From positions 1 through 64,000 of the forward strand of contig JAHDKO010000048.1 in NCBI GenBank assembly GCA_018436855.1: a DNA stretch of 64,000 nt, given 5' to 3'. Origin of the DNA: Deltaproteobacteria bacterium. GTDB taxonomy: Bacteria; Desulfobacterota; Desulfomonilia; UBA1062. The notes below the pieces were generated by a model that did no database searches, was not told the origin of the DNA, and saw only the letters and a program-made list of their open reading frames with translations. This document shows, one piece after another, positions 35,909-44,214 of this stretch (position 1 is the stretch's first letter; every line of letters starts with the position of its first letter). Made by a program: the position numbers and the translations under genes.

Positions 35909-36811
35909 ATGACCCTGGAGAGAGTGCGCCCTGGATCAGCCGATCCCCGGCTCAAGAAGAGCTATGATCGCGCGATTGCCATCCTGATCGGGGGGAATGC
36001 GGCTCTCGCCCTCATAAAGGGTGTGCTGGCATGGATGACCGGGAGCAGCGCGATCTTCTCGGATGCGGCAAATTCCTTTGCCGACACGCTGTACAGCATA
36101 CTGATGGGCATTGGACTCTCCCTGTCGCAGAAGCCGGCTGACATCAGCCACCCGCAAGGCCACAGCCGGTTCGACCCCCTCATCGGCATGCTGGTCACCG
36201 CCGCCATGGCAGGGGCAGGGGCTGCCGCCCTGTACGAGAGCATCCAGCGGTTTCTGGGAGATGTCCGGACCATTCCGCTTCCTCTGCCGACCCTGGTGCT
36301 GCTCACGGCTGCTCTGATCAAGCTGGTCATGTACCGGTCGATATCACGGATCGGGCGGAAGACCGGCAGCCCGGCAATACACGCCAGCGCACAGGACAAT
36401 CTGATGGACACGCTCACCACTGCCTCTGCGATGATCGGTATATGGGGCGCCCGATACCTGCATCCCATGGCCGATCCGGTGGCCGGGGTTTTGGTTGCTC
36501 TGTGGATCTTCCGGACCACCTGGAAGGTTGGCAGGCAGAGCCTCGGTTATCTCACGGGACGCGGAGCCGAGCAGGAGGTTGTCAGGGAGATCATTCACAG
36601 GGCACGGCAAGTGCCCGGCGTGGAAAACGTCCACCGGGTGATCGCCGATTATGTGGGGCCGAAGCTTCGCGTGGAGATCCATGTGGGAGTCGACGGCAGA
36701 ATTACGCTGGAGCGCGCCCACGGGGTGTCCGACGAGGTGGAGGCAAGGATCAAGACCCTGCCGAACGTGGACCTTGTGTTTGTCCATGTGGACCCTGTCC
36801 GCAAGACATGA
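35909..36811 (+). CDS. Cation diffusion facilitator family transporter
   Basis: A 300-residue CDF protein with six membrane segments. Metal-site acidic residues are seen in TM2 (FSDAANSFADTLYS) and TM5 (HASAQDNLMDTLTT), and the cytoplasmic ferredoxin-like C-terminal domain is present (VPGVENVHRVIADYVGPKLR). It exports divalent metal such as Zn, Fe or Mn in exchange for protons. Start ATG 35909 has GGAG ten bases upstream; a frame from TTG 35870 is less likely. Confidence 0.9.
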   Translation: MTLERVRPGSADPRLKKSYDRAIAILIGGNAALALIKGVLAWMTGSSAIFSDAANSFADTLYSILMGIGLSLSQKPADISHPQGHSRFDPLIGMLVTAAMAGAGAAALYESIQRFLGDVRTIPLPLPTLVLLTAALIKLVMYRSISRIGRKTGSPAIHASAQDNLMDTLTTASAMIGIWGARYLHPMADPVAGVLVALWIFRTTWKVGRQSLGYLTGRGAEQEVVREIIHRARQVPGVENVHRVIADYVGPKLRVEIHVGVDGRITLERAHGVSDEVEARIKTLPNVDLVFVHVDPVRKT

Positions 36812-36888
36812 CCCTGCGAACAGCCCTTCCTCGCTCCCGCGTCCCGGGCCTTTCTCTGCAGACGTTGCGGTGCACCCATTCCCGGGTG

Positions 36889-38058
36889 CTATTTACGGTA
36901 TCTCAGGCGCAGAATCTTGTCGTCACCCTCTCTGGGGGTCCCCCTGCCGTCGCGATTGCTCGTCAGCACGTAGAGGCTGCCGTCGGGTCCTGTCGTGACA
37001 TGCCTGAGCCTTCCATGCTCCCCTCGGTACCAGTCGGTTGCAAAGAGCCTCTGGATCGTTTCTGTTTCATAGCTGCCGTCCCTGTGCCGGAACGATATGC
37101 GGATGAGAGCTTCGCCCCGCAGGCTTGCCACGTAGAGATTCCCGCGGGAAAAGGTCATGCCGGCGGGAGGCGTCGCCTTGGGCCAGAACACGACGGGATC
37201 CTCGTAGGGCTCCATGTCCACGGCACCGAGGACCAGAGGCCAGCCATAGTTTCCCCCTTTGCGGACGACATTGATCGAATCGTTCCCGAAGAGGCCGAAC
37301 TCGCCGGAGGGACCGTGCTCGGAGGAAAAAAGATCGCCGGTATCGGGATGCCAGGCAAGCCCCTGGGGATTGCGGTGCCCGTATGAATACACCGGTGAAT
37401 CGCGGAACGGGTTGTCCCCGGGAATGTCCCCCTCAGGGGTGTAGCGGAGTATCTTGCCTCCCAGGTTCTCGATATCCTGTGCAATGCCGGCCCGTCCTAT
37501 GTCCCCGGTGCATACGTAGAGCATGCCGTCCGGACCGAACGCGATCCTGCCGCCGTCGTGCACCCGATGCCCGGGGATCCTTTCCACGATGATCCTGTCT
37601 TGCTTCGCGGTCTCACCCGTGTCCCGCAGCCGGACGACCTTGTTGAACAGGTCTGTTCCGATCCGGTAGGTATACATGATGTAGACATAGGGCTGCTCGG
37701 GATAATCCGGGTGCACTGCCAGGCCCATCAATCCCCCCTCGCCGATCGCCGCGGTATCTACTGTTGCGTAGGGCACGTCTGCCAGCCGCCCGTTCACGAT
37801 GAGACGGACCCTGCCCGGCCTTTCCGTGACCAGAGCCCTGCCGTCGGGCAGAAAATCGAGATCCCAGGGGACTTCGAGGTTTTCCACGAAGGGTTCCACA
37901 AGAAAATCTCCGGGCTCAGGAACTAAATCGTCCTCTACTCCCTGCGGCTGCCCGCCGACAACCGGATCCCCGGCATCCGGTTCACGCGAGGCCTCGGACC
38001 GGACAACGCCTGCGGCGACGACCAGCACGGCGATGAGGATCCAGTGCAGGCCGGACAT
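36889..38058 (-). CDS. Secreted PQQ-type glucose/sorbosone dehydrogenase-like protein
   Basis: A 389-residue six-bladed propeller of the GSDH family. From ATG 38058 (GGGAGG five bases upstream) it begins with a signal sequence MSGLHWILIAVLVVAAGVV. Family motifs are EVPWDLDFLPDGRALVTERP, GEGGLMGLAVHPDY, HDGGRIAFGPDGMLYVCTGD, GHRNPQGLAWHPDTGDLFSS and EHGPSG. These enzymes oxidise sugars in the periplasm using PQQ and calcium; no PQQ synthesis genes are in the window. An in-frame start at 38121/38124 would add about 21 residues and cannot be excluded. Confidence 0.87.
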   Translation of the reverse strand: MSGLHWILIAVLVVAAGVVRSEASREPDAGDPVVGGQPQGVEDDLVPEPGDFLVEPFVENLEVPWDLDFLPDGRALVTERPGRVRLIVNGRLADVPYATVDTAAIGEGGLMGLAVHPDYPEQPYVYIMYTYRIGTDLFNKVVRLRDTGETAKQDRIIVERIPGHRVHDGGRIAFGPDGMLYVCTGDIGRAGIAQDIENLGGKILRYTPEGDIPGDNPFRDSPVYSYGHRNPQGLAWHPDTGDLFSSEHGPSGEFGLFGNDSINVVRKGGNYGWPLVLGAVDMEPYEDPVVFWPKATPPAGMTFSRGNLYVASLRGEALIRISFRHRDGSYETETIQRLFATDWYRGEHGRLRHVTTGPDGSLYVLTSNRDGRGTPREGDDKILRLRYRK

Positions 38059-38134
38059 GGCAGCCTCCCTCATGAGAATACGGCGGAACACCCGCCTATG
38101 GAACTGTTCTTCCCGATTCATCATTGGTTCTCCC

Positions 38135-38256
38135 TGAATCCTCCTCCTTCTTCTCAGTCCGCTACTCAAGGACTCGGGGGGAGGGGTCACATTGTCTTCA
38201 AGCTTTCAGGCTTCAACTGGATCCAGGGCTTGCCCTGGGGTCCATGCCATTGATTG
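38135..38256 (+). repeat. Dispersed intergenic repeat, copy D
   Basis: A fourth copy with GTCCGCTACTC, GGAGGGGTCACATT, GGCTTCAAC, ATCCAGGGCTTGCCCTGG and TCCATGCCATTGAT. It pairs most closely with copy A. It lies upstream of the GSDH-like gene in the divergent region, partly covering the part of the spacer nearest that gene's start. Confidence 0.75.
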
Positions 38257-38684
38257 ACACCATGAAAATTTCACTCGATTCCTTGATAGTGAAGAATAAG
38301 GATGTCCTCTCCAAGCTCAATCGGAAAGGCCCTTTCTTGTCCGGGTGAAGGGATGCCTTGCCGGTGATGATGAGGGTGCCGGTGAACGGATCTCCTGGGG
38401 GAAGACACCGGCGGAACAGGGCGCGGGGCGCTTCGGGAAAGAAGTGCTAAAAAACCCTTGCCTTCGACGCCATGGAATACACGGCGGGCGGCTGTTTCTT
38501 AAGAGCAATGGCATCAGGTATCTGTGAGATAATACGTCTGGTTTATGGTATTCCCCGGTCGGATAAAAGAAGAGAATTCTCCAGGAGAAGCGATCATTGA
38601 GAATGGTAAGTGAAGGCTTATAATAAGTATTCAGTACATCCTTGGTTGTGGAAGATCATCAGGAATATCTGTGAGGTAAGGCAC
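38257..38684. other. Spacer before the DUF2795 array
   Basis: About 430 bases. A 28-codon frame at 38262-38348 (MKISLDSLIVKNKDVLSKLN) is the only protein-like reading; it has no proper ribosome site and I do not call it. GAGATAATAC near 38527 could be a -10 region for the first DUF2795 gene, but no good -35 is seen. No strong hairpin was found. Confidence 0.35.
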
Positions 38685-38876
38685 ATGGCAGTACATCCGA
38701 TCGACTTGGAGAGGTATCTGAGCGGTATCATGTTTCCCGCGAGCAAGAACGATCTGAGGCAAAAAGCCCGCGACAACCATGCCCCCGATGTCGTCATCGA
38801 TATCATCAATAACCTGCCGGAACGGAATTTTTCCTCGTCGGGAGACCTGAGCAAGGCTGTCGACGAGATCGAGTGA
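38685..38876 (+). CDS. DUF2795 protein, array copy 1
   Basis: 63 residues, starting MAVHPIDLERYLSGIMFPAS. It has the DUF2795 layout: helix ending in YL, G-x-(M/D)(F/Y)PA, a basic segment (NDLRQKARDNHAP), DVVIDIINNLPER, and SS-DLSKAVDEI. The start ATG 38685 is selected over GTG 38610 because the family motif begins eight residues later and GAGGTAAGG precedes it. Function unknown; small, soluble, probably all-helical. It has shorter similarity to copies 2-6 than they have to one another. Confidence 0.83.
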   Translation: MAVHPIDLERYLSGIMFPASKNDLRQKARDNHAPDVVIDIINNLPERNFSSSGDLSKAVDEIE

Positions 38877-38958
38877 CTTGGGGGCACGTTTGCGGCGGCC
38901 GGGCGCGAACACGCCGAGGGCGGTGAACCCCGGTGACGGCACAGCGAGGAGAGAGAGG

Positions 38959-39150
38959 ATGGAAATCAATACAGCCGAAATACAGTGGTACCTGGAAAAT
39001 ATCACTTTCCCGGCGACCAAGATGCAGATCGTGAACCTTGCACGAGACAACCATGCGCCCGACGGCGTCATGGATCTGCTCAAGGGGTTGCCGGACCAGG
39101 AATATTCGTCGCCAGACGAAGTCATACGGACCGCAGGCGTGAAGCAGTAG
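38959..39150 (+). CDS. DUF2795 protein, array copy 2
   Basis: 63 residues (MEINTAEIQWYLENITFPAT). The shared core ARDNHAPDGVMDLLKGLPDQ is clear, and the end is SSPDEVIRTAGVKQ. GAGGAGAGAGAGG precedes ATG 38959. The basic KN(D) segment seen in the other copies reads KMQIVNL, so this copy is the most divergent in that region. Gap to copy 1 is 82 bases. Confidence 0.82.
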   Translation: MEINTAEIQWYLENITFPATKMQIVNLARDNHAPDGVMDLLKGLPDQEYSSPDEVIRTAGVKQ

Positions 39151-39256
39151 GCAAGGCCAGGTTGGGAAAAGTGGAAGCTGAAAACTCTATGTGGCGTTGG
39201 AAATTCTCGGATGATGAGCAGAGGTGGTTTTTGAAAAACCAAACTGGAGGTGAAAA

Positions 39257-39445
39257 ATGGTAAGTACAGGAGAAATTCAGCAGTTTCTTCACGGTATGGA
39301 CTATCCGGCACGGAGGAATGATCTGGTCAAGAAGGCACAGAGCAACAATGCGCCCGGTGATGTGATCGACATGCTCAGCAAGTTGCCGGACCAGGATTTC
39401 AACTCCCCGGTGGACGTCAACAAGGCTATCGGGAAAATGTCGTAA
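39257..39445 (+). CDS. DUF2795 protein, array copy 3
   Basis: 62 residues (MVSTGEIQQFLHGMDYPARR), with NDLVKKAQSNNAPGDVIDML, SKLPDQDFNSPVDVNKAIGK. It is about two-thirds identical to copy 4 over the core. GGAGGTG precedes ATG 39257. It is followed 28 bases later by a strong intrinsic terminator, so copies 1-3 may form one transcript. Confidence 0.85.
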   Translation: MVSTGEIQQFLHGMDYPARRNDLVKKAQSNNAPGDVIDMLSKLPDQDFNSPVDVNKAIGKMS

Positions 39446-39473
39446 CTCCCCCCTTAAAACGATTGGAAATAAG

Positions 39474-39512
39474 ACAGGAAATCATCTGAACAAAGATGGT
39501 TTCCTGTTCTTG
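39474..39512 (+). terminator. Intrinsic terminator after DUF2795 copy 3
   Basis: Arms ACAGGAAATCATCT (39474-39487) and AGATGGTTTCCTGT (39494-39507) pair over 14 positions with one wobble, loop GAACAA, followed by TCTTG. The T tract is short but the stem is long. Confidence 0.7.
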
Positions 39513-39572
39513 TATCCACCGGAAGACGAGAGCCGTCCCGGCGAAAAATGGAGAAAAAACCAAGAGAATCAG

Positions 39573-39722
39573 GTGCCGCGACAATACAGGAATCTGCTCA
39601 CCGCATGGGTCATCCCGCAAAAAGAACATCATCTCTGACAAGCCCGCCGGCACAATGCACCCGATGACTTCGCCGGATGGTCTCAAAGAAGCTGCCCGGA
39701 TTCAGTACATCTTAGCCCTGGA
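39573..39722 (+). pseudogene. Decayed DUF2795 copy
   Basis: Reading from GTG 39573 gives a degraded version of the family: QYRNLLTAWVIPQKEHHL, then a stop, then QARRHNAPDDF, and CPDSVHLSPG. These align in order with the copy 3 blocks IQQFLHGMDYPARRNDL, KKAQSNNAPGDV and LPDQDFNSPV, with an in-frame TGA and small indels. Nucleotide similarity to copy 4 is also visible over this stretch. No start or ribosome site is retained. Confidence 0.65.
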
Positions 39723-39839
39723 CGCAAGCAGGGCGTGTGGGGGATATCGAACAGCGCGTGACCCGAGCAGGTGACCGGAACGCATCGCAAACCCCTCAGT
39801 CAAGAATCCAGGCATTGAGCAGGGAAAGGAGGAACGGGC

Positions 39840-40043
39840 ATGGCGAGATACAGCGATGTGAGCGCCGCAGAGGTGCAGCAATTTCTGCACGGAATAGATT
39901 ATCCGGCAAGAAAGAACGATCTGATCAAGAAAGCCCGTGACAACGGCGCGTCCGACGATGTCATGAGTGTGCTGAACGATTTCCCGGATCAAGACTTCAA
40001 TTCGCCGGTGGACGTGAGCAAGGCGATCGGTGGCTTAAGGTAA
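39840..40043 (+). CDS. DUF2795 protein, array copy 4
   Basis: 67 residues (MARYSDVSAAEVQQFLHGID), with YPARKNDLIKKARDNGASDD and LNDFPDQDFNSPVDVSKAIG. AAAGGAGG precedes ATG 39840. It has five extra N-terminal residues compared with copy 3. The gap of almost 400 bases from copy 3 is filled by the terminator and the decayed copy. Confidence 0.85.
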   Translation: MARYSDVSAAEVQQFLHGIDYPARKNDLIKKARDNGASDDVMSVLNDFPDQDFNSPVDVSKAIGGLR

Positions 40044-40123
40044 CCAGGTTCCAAAGGTCTGAGTAACAGGTGTACGACAGCCCCCGTTCTCAGGCAAGCA
40101 CAATGCCGGAGAAGGAGTGGATA

Positions 40124-40315
40124 ATGGCTGTAAGCGCAGTGGAGTTGCAACATTATCTCCAAGGAATGGATTATCCCTCGCGAAAAGAGGACCTCATCAG
40201 GAAGGCGCGTGAGAATCAGGCCCCCCGGGATGTAATCGATCTCATCAACAATCTCCCGGACCGGGAGTTCAACTCGACGGTGGATGTCAGCAGGGCGGTG
40301 GGTGAGATCGGATGA
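40124..40315 (+). CDS. DUF2795 protein, array copy 5
   Basis: 63 residues (MAVSAVELQHYLQGMDYPSR), with KEDLIRKARENQAPRDVIDL, INNLPDREFNSTVDVSRAVG. It is the copy nearest to the general family consensus. ATG 40124 follows GAAGGAGTG; a longer frame from 40070 is not supported. A terminator lies 33 bases downstream. Confidence 0.85.
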   Translation: MAVSAVELQHYLQGMDYPSRKEDLIRKARENQAPRDVIDLINNLPDREFNSTVDVSRAVGEIG

Positions 40316-40347
40316 TCGTATGGCCCGTACACAAATGGGTATCAGGT

Positions 40348-40393
40348 GCAAGAGGCCTTTGGGATCGGATGCATCATCCGTCCTCTTGCTTTT
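40348..40393 (+). terminator. Intrinsic terminator after DUF2795 copy 5
   Basis: GCAAGAGG (40348-40355) pairs with CCTCTTGC (40382-40389); inside it GGATCGGATG pairs imperfectly with CATCATCCGTCC. TTTTG follows directly. It probably ends the transcript of copies 4 and 5. Confidence 0.68.
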
Positions 40394-40419
40394 GAAAAAA
40401 TCGTGAAGGATGCAAGCTC

Positions 40420-40608
40420 ATGATAGGCACTGCCGGTATGCAGGAATTCCTGAGAGATATCGATTACCCCGAGGATACGGGAGCGATCGTGAAGCATGCG
40501 CAGTCCAGGGGAGCCCCTCAGGGCGTGATCGACATGCTCAGGAAACTTCCCGACAGGATGTATGGCAATGCAGCGGAGATCAATCAGGCAATCGGGGATA
40601 TCGAGTAG
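40420..40608 (+). CDS. DUF2795 protein, array copy 6
   Basis: 62 residues (MIGTAGMQEFLRDIDYPEDT), with GAIVKHAQSRGAPQGVIDML, RKLPDRMYGNAAEINQAIGD. The basic segment is reduced (EDTGAIVKHA), making this copy the most acidic. GTGAAGGATG precedes ATG 40420. It lies just after the copy 5 terminator, so it must have its own promoter or depend on read-through. Confidence 0.82.
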   Translation: MIGTAGMQEFLRDIDYPEDTGAIVKHAQSRGAPQGVIDMLRKLPDRMYGNAAEINQAIGDIE

Positions 40609-40741
40609 GCATTCACCGGAAGCGGAATCATGCTGAGCAGTGCCAGGATTCTCTGACGCCTCAAGGAGGAAGAGACCTTCCGCAGACCGACCGGCAGAAG
40701 TTCCCCCATGGCGATATCTCCTGATCTTCCGAAGGAATGCT

Positions 40742-42163
40742 TCAGGGCAGGGCCGGGGCGGCAGCTCTCTTCGGGGACATCGATGTCCCGGGCATGCCCT
40801 GGTGATAATAGCCGGTCTTGAGGCGGTTCAGGTAACCGGCATTTTCCCTGGCCCATCTGCGGATGAGCATATAGCCTCCCAGACGGTATCCGACTCTCCA
40901 GGCCCGGCCGGGCCGGTACGCGTCGAGCACGTTCCTGACACTATAGAATCTCTTCATCTGGCGGACGATCTCCACCTGCATCTCGTAGGCAGAGCACGTC
41001 GCGGGCCTCACCACCACGTGCATGCCGTCATAGTAGCGCCAGCACTGGTGAAGGATCCGGTCCCGGTAATCCTCGTGGCTCTGCGTGCCGGGGAAAGGGG
41101 TGAGCGCGCAGATCTGTATGGTGTCGATGTCGGCCTCCATCGCATAGTCGACGATCATTTTCACCGAATCGAGCGTATCGTCGGGACCGACCACGAACAT
41201 CCCGTGGATACCGATGCCGTGGCAATGGAGATTGTCGATGCACCGGGGGATCACCTGCGCCTGGTGAGCCTTGCCCATCCTTTTCAGGGCGTCGTCGTCG
41301 ATGGACTCGATGCCTACGTACACCGTCCGGCAGCGCGTCTTGTGCATGAGATCGAGCAGCTCGTCATCGAGGGCCGCCTTGATGGCCATCTCCCCCGACC
41401 ACCTGAGCGGCACGGCGTTCCGGTCGATCATCTCCCTGAGCAGAGACTTGGCCCGGTTGGGATCGGCGCAAAAGTTGTCGTCGCCAAAGCACACGCTGCG
41501 ATGGAGCAGAGGCCTGAGCTCGCTGATGACCTGCTCGTTGCTCTTGAACCGGTATTTCCGTCCGAAGACCGCAGTCACCGTGCAGAAGGTGCACTTGTGG
41601 GGGCAGCCCCGCGAGGTCGTGATGATCGGTGGAACGCTTGCGCCGGTCATCTGGGGGCACAGGGAAAAATCCGGGGAAGGCAGGCCGGCGAAATCGACGT
41701 GCCCGCTGCTCTCCGTGATCCTCAGCGCCCCATCGGAGCGGATAAAGGCCAGGCCTCCCACGGCCTCCGGATCTCCGCCTTTTTCGATCGAATCGATCAG
41801 CGAGAGGAGGACATCCTCCCCTTCGCCCATCACGACATAGTCGCAGTGATCGAGTGCTTCCCGCGGCATGAAGGTGGCATGGGGCCCGCCCATCACGACC
41901 GTGGTACGGCTTTCCCTGAGCGAATCGGCGAGCCGGTATGCCGACTCGATGGTGCTGGTGAGGGATCCGATTCCTACCACGTCATAGGCCCGGAGGTCAT
42001 CGGCATTGACGGGAGAGAGGGCTTCGAAAAAGATATCGCAGGCATGTCCCCGCTGCTTCAGCACGGCCCCCATGGTGGGGATGCCCACTCTCGGGAGGTA
42101 TGTTCTGCTGAAGATATGCGTTGACGGAGTCCCTGATTCAACAAGTGCTATTCTCAAGCCCAT
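40742..42163 (-). CDS. B12-binding radical SAM protein
   Basis: 473 residues. An N-terminal cobalamin-binding Rossmann domain (GIPTMGAVLKQRGH, VVMGGPHATFMP, VVMGEGEDVL) is followed by the radical-SAM barrel with the cluster motif CPHKCTFC (CxxxCxxC; about residues 185-192). The C-terminal 120 residues are family-variable. Such proteins methylate unactivated carbon or phosphorus or carry out other radical steps; the substrate is unknown. It starts at ATG 42163 with AAAGGAG upstream and ends just after the DUF2795 array, convergent with it. Confidence 0.86.
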   Translation of the reverse strand: MGLRIALVESGTPSTHIFSRTYLPRVGIPTMGAVLKQRGHACDIFFEALSPVNADDLRAYDVVGIGSLTSTIESAYRLADSLRESRTTVVMGGPHATFMPREALDHCDYVVMGEGEDVLLSLIDSIEKGGDPEAVGGLAFIRSDGALRITESSGHVDFAGLPSPDFSLCPQMTGASVPPIITTSRGCPHKCTFCTVTAVFGRKYRFKSNEQVISELRPLLHRSVCFGDDNFCADPNRAKSLLREMIDRNAVPLRWSGEMAIKAALDDELLDLMHKTRCRTVYVGIESIDDDALKRMGKAHQAQVIPRCIDNLHCHGIGIHGMFVVGPDDTLDSVKMIVDYAMEADIDTIQICALTPFPGTQSHEDYRDRILHQCWRYYDGMHVVVRPATCSAYEMQVEIVRQMKRFYSVRNVLDAYRPGRAWRVGYRLGGYMLIRRWARENAGYLNRLKTGYYHQGMPGTSMSPKRAAAPALP

Positions 42164-42339
42164 AACGAAGCGCTCCTTTCATTCATTATTCCACTTCAAG
42201 AACAGGCGTTTCAACCTTAACATGCAGGGGTGGAATAGCAAACCCTTTGCTCTTTTTTTACGTTTCCCCCGGGGAAGGGACTGTATGGCCTTTTTAAGGC
42301 AAGGGATCTCTTAGAAGATCCGCGGCCTGTTTTTCGTCC

Positions 42340-42367
42340 TTGTGGGGATTCTTGGAGAGGTTATAAG
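42340..42367 (+). promoter_or_regulatory. Candidate sigma-70 promoter of the GH57 gene
   Basis: TTGTGG (42340-42345), a 16-base spacer and TATAAG (42362-42367), 37 bases before the ATG of the GH57 gene. The -10 match is good and the -35 fair. Confidence 0.35.
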
Positions 42368-42403
42368 GTAGTACAGGCAAGTTTCATGAACCAGGAGGGA
42401 AAA

Positions 42404-43996
42404 ATGTCCGGAGTCTTTGCCCTGATGCTCCACGCCCACATACCCTACTGCCGGAAGTCCGGCACCTGGCCTGCAGGCGAGGAATGGCTGTTCGAGGCCA
42501 TGATCGAGACCTATATCCCGCTGCTCGGGTCTCTGCGCGCGCTGCATCTCGAGGGAATTCGGCCCGGGGTTATGATCGGGCTGGTGCCCGTGCTCATGGA
42601 GCAGCTTGCAGACGAGTATCTGAAGGATCGCTTCTGCGAGTACATGGAAGACCGGATCCGCCGCGCCCGGAGTGACATCGAGCGCTTCCGCGGTGATCCG
42701 GCCAGGCGGGCGGTGGCCGGGTACTGGCTTGAAACCTTTGAAGAGAATTACCGGCTCTGGCTTGACGACTTCCACCGCGATATCCTGGGCACCCTGCGGT
42801 GGCTCCAGGAAGAGCAGGCGGTGGAGGTGCTGACCTCCGCGGCCACGCACGCCTTTCTTCCGCTGCTGGAGCACGACAGCGCACTATTCTCCCAGGTGCG
42901 CACCGGTGTCCGTACCTACGAGCGTTATTTCGGCCGCAGGCCCCGCGGGTTCTGGCTTCCCGAATGCGCCTACCGGGGCCCGGAATACTCGGGCAGAGAG
43001 CGGCGCATGCGGGCCGGGATCGACGATTGGCTCGCCGCGGAGGATATCGGGTTTTTCTTTGTGGAGAGCGTCGGCATCACCAGGGCCGCACTCGCAGAGA
43101 ACCGCCGTGGAGAGACGTCCCCCGACACCTGCCGGGGCTATCGCCTGCCCTCCGGGGTGTCGGTGTTCGGGAGAAACGAGGCCACGGGCAAGCAGGTCTG
43201 GTCCTCTGACCAGGGCTATCCGGGCGATCCATTCTACCTGGAGTTTCATCAGAAGGACCCCGAGTCGGGGCTGCACTACCTGCGGGTCACCGGCGGGCCC
43301 GAGAAGCTGGTCTACGACGTTCAAGCCGCCGGGGAGCGCGTGAAGACTCATGCGAAGCACTTCGTCTCCCTCCTGGAGAACATCTCCGGCCGGGCCGACG
43401 TCCTCCGAGGCGAGCCGGTCATCGTGTCCCCATACGACTGCGAGCTCTTCGGCCACTGGTGGCACGAGGGTGTGGCCTGGCTCGAGCAGGTCTGGCGCCT
43501 GCTCGCCCGAAAGGAAACTGTGGAGTGCAGGCCCCTGGGAGAGTACATCGACCGGCACGGGAGCGGTTTCTCCACCATCACCATGGAGCCGAGCACCTGG
43601 GGCCTGAAGGCAGACTTTACGGTCTGGCTCAACCCCGAGCACGGCTGGATCTGGCCCTACATCAATTCGAGCGCCTCCCAGATGGAGCAGGCCCTCGAAC
43701 AGGCCGGCCCGGGTGACGAACGCGATCATCGCATCCTGCGTCAGATGGGAAGGGAGCTCCTCCTCATGGAGGGAAGCGACTGGCCTTTCCTTCTCTACAC
43801 CCTGCAGGCGAAGGAATATGCCAACCAGCGCTTCCATCACCACCACCAGCGCTTCCTCAAGCTCGCCTGGGCCGCAAAGGACCTGCGGGACAGGGGCCGG
43901 ATCTCAGATGACGAGCTGGGCCGGATGGAGGATATCGACTGCCCGTGGCAGGACCTCGAGTACGATCTTTTCCGTCATCGAGGCGGCCCGTCCTGA
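42404..43996 (+). CDS. GH57 family glycoside hydrolase / alpha-glucan branching-type enzyme
   Basis: 530 residues. GH57 fold: LMLHAHIPYCRKSG at the start, nucleophile E187 in GFWLPECAY, acid/base D345 in SPYDCELFGHWWHEG, and a DUF1957-like helical C-terminus. This two-part form matches GH57 1,4-alpha-glucan branching enzymes, which act on glycogen or similar polymers. Start ATG 42404 has AGGAGGG five bases upstream; ATG 42386 lacks a ribosome site. No other glycogen genes are nearby. Confidence 0.88.
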   Translation: MSGVFALMLHAHIPYCRKSGTWPAGEEWLFEAMIETYIPLLGSLRALHLEGIRPGVMIGLVPVLMEQLADEYLKDRFCEYMEDRIRRARSDIERFRGDPARRAVAGYWLETFEENYRLWLDDFHRDILGTLRWLQEEQAVEVLTSAATHAFLPLLEHDSALFSQVRTGVRTYERYFGRRPRGFWLPECAYRGPEYSGRERRMRAGIDDWLAAEDIGFFFVESVGITRAALAENRRGETSPDTCRGYRLPSGVSVFGRNEATGKQVWSSDQGYPGDPFYLEFHQKDPESGLHYLRVTGGPEKLVYDVQAAGERVKTHAKHFVSLLENISGRADVLRGEPVIVSPYDCELFGHWWHEGVAWLEQVWRLLARKETVECRPLGEYIDRHGSGFSTITMEPSTWGLKADFTVWLNPEHGWIWPYINSSASQMEQALEQAGPGDERDHRILRQMGRELLLMEGSDWPFLLYTLQAKEYANQRFHHHHQRFLKLAWAAKDLRDRGRISDDELGRMEDIDCPWQDLEYDLFRHRGGPS

Positions 43997-44214
43997 CCGC
44001 GATGTCGCAATCCCGGGGCATGTCACTTCAGTCTGAGCCGGGAGGATCGCCCAATCCTTCAAGGCCCTGATGCCTCTTGCGTCCTGAAACCGGGGGGCTC
44101 ACCCATACCGCCGGCAAAACGTGAGCTTAAGGCGGCACCCGCGGCCAGAGGATCTATTCGGCCGGGCGGAGGATCTGTGGTGAAGGGAGCCACAGAGGCC
44201 GCCTGCAATGTCTC

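Noticed and set aside
38262-38348. 28-codon frame MKISLDSLIVKNKDVLSKLN... before the DUF2795 array
   Set aside because: It lacks a ribosome site and is too short to judge. It begins directly after repeat copy D, which makes chance reading likely.
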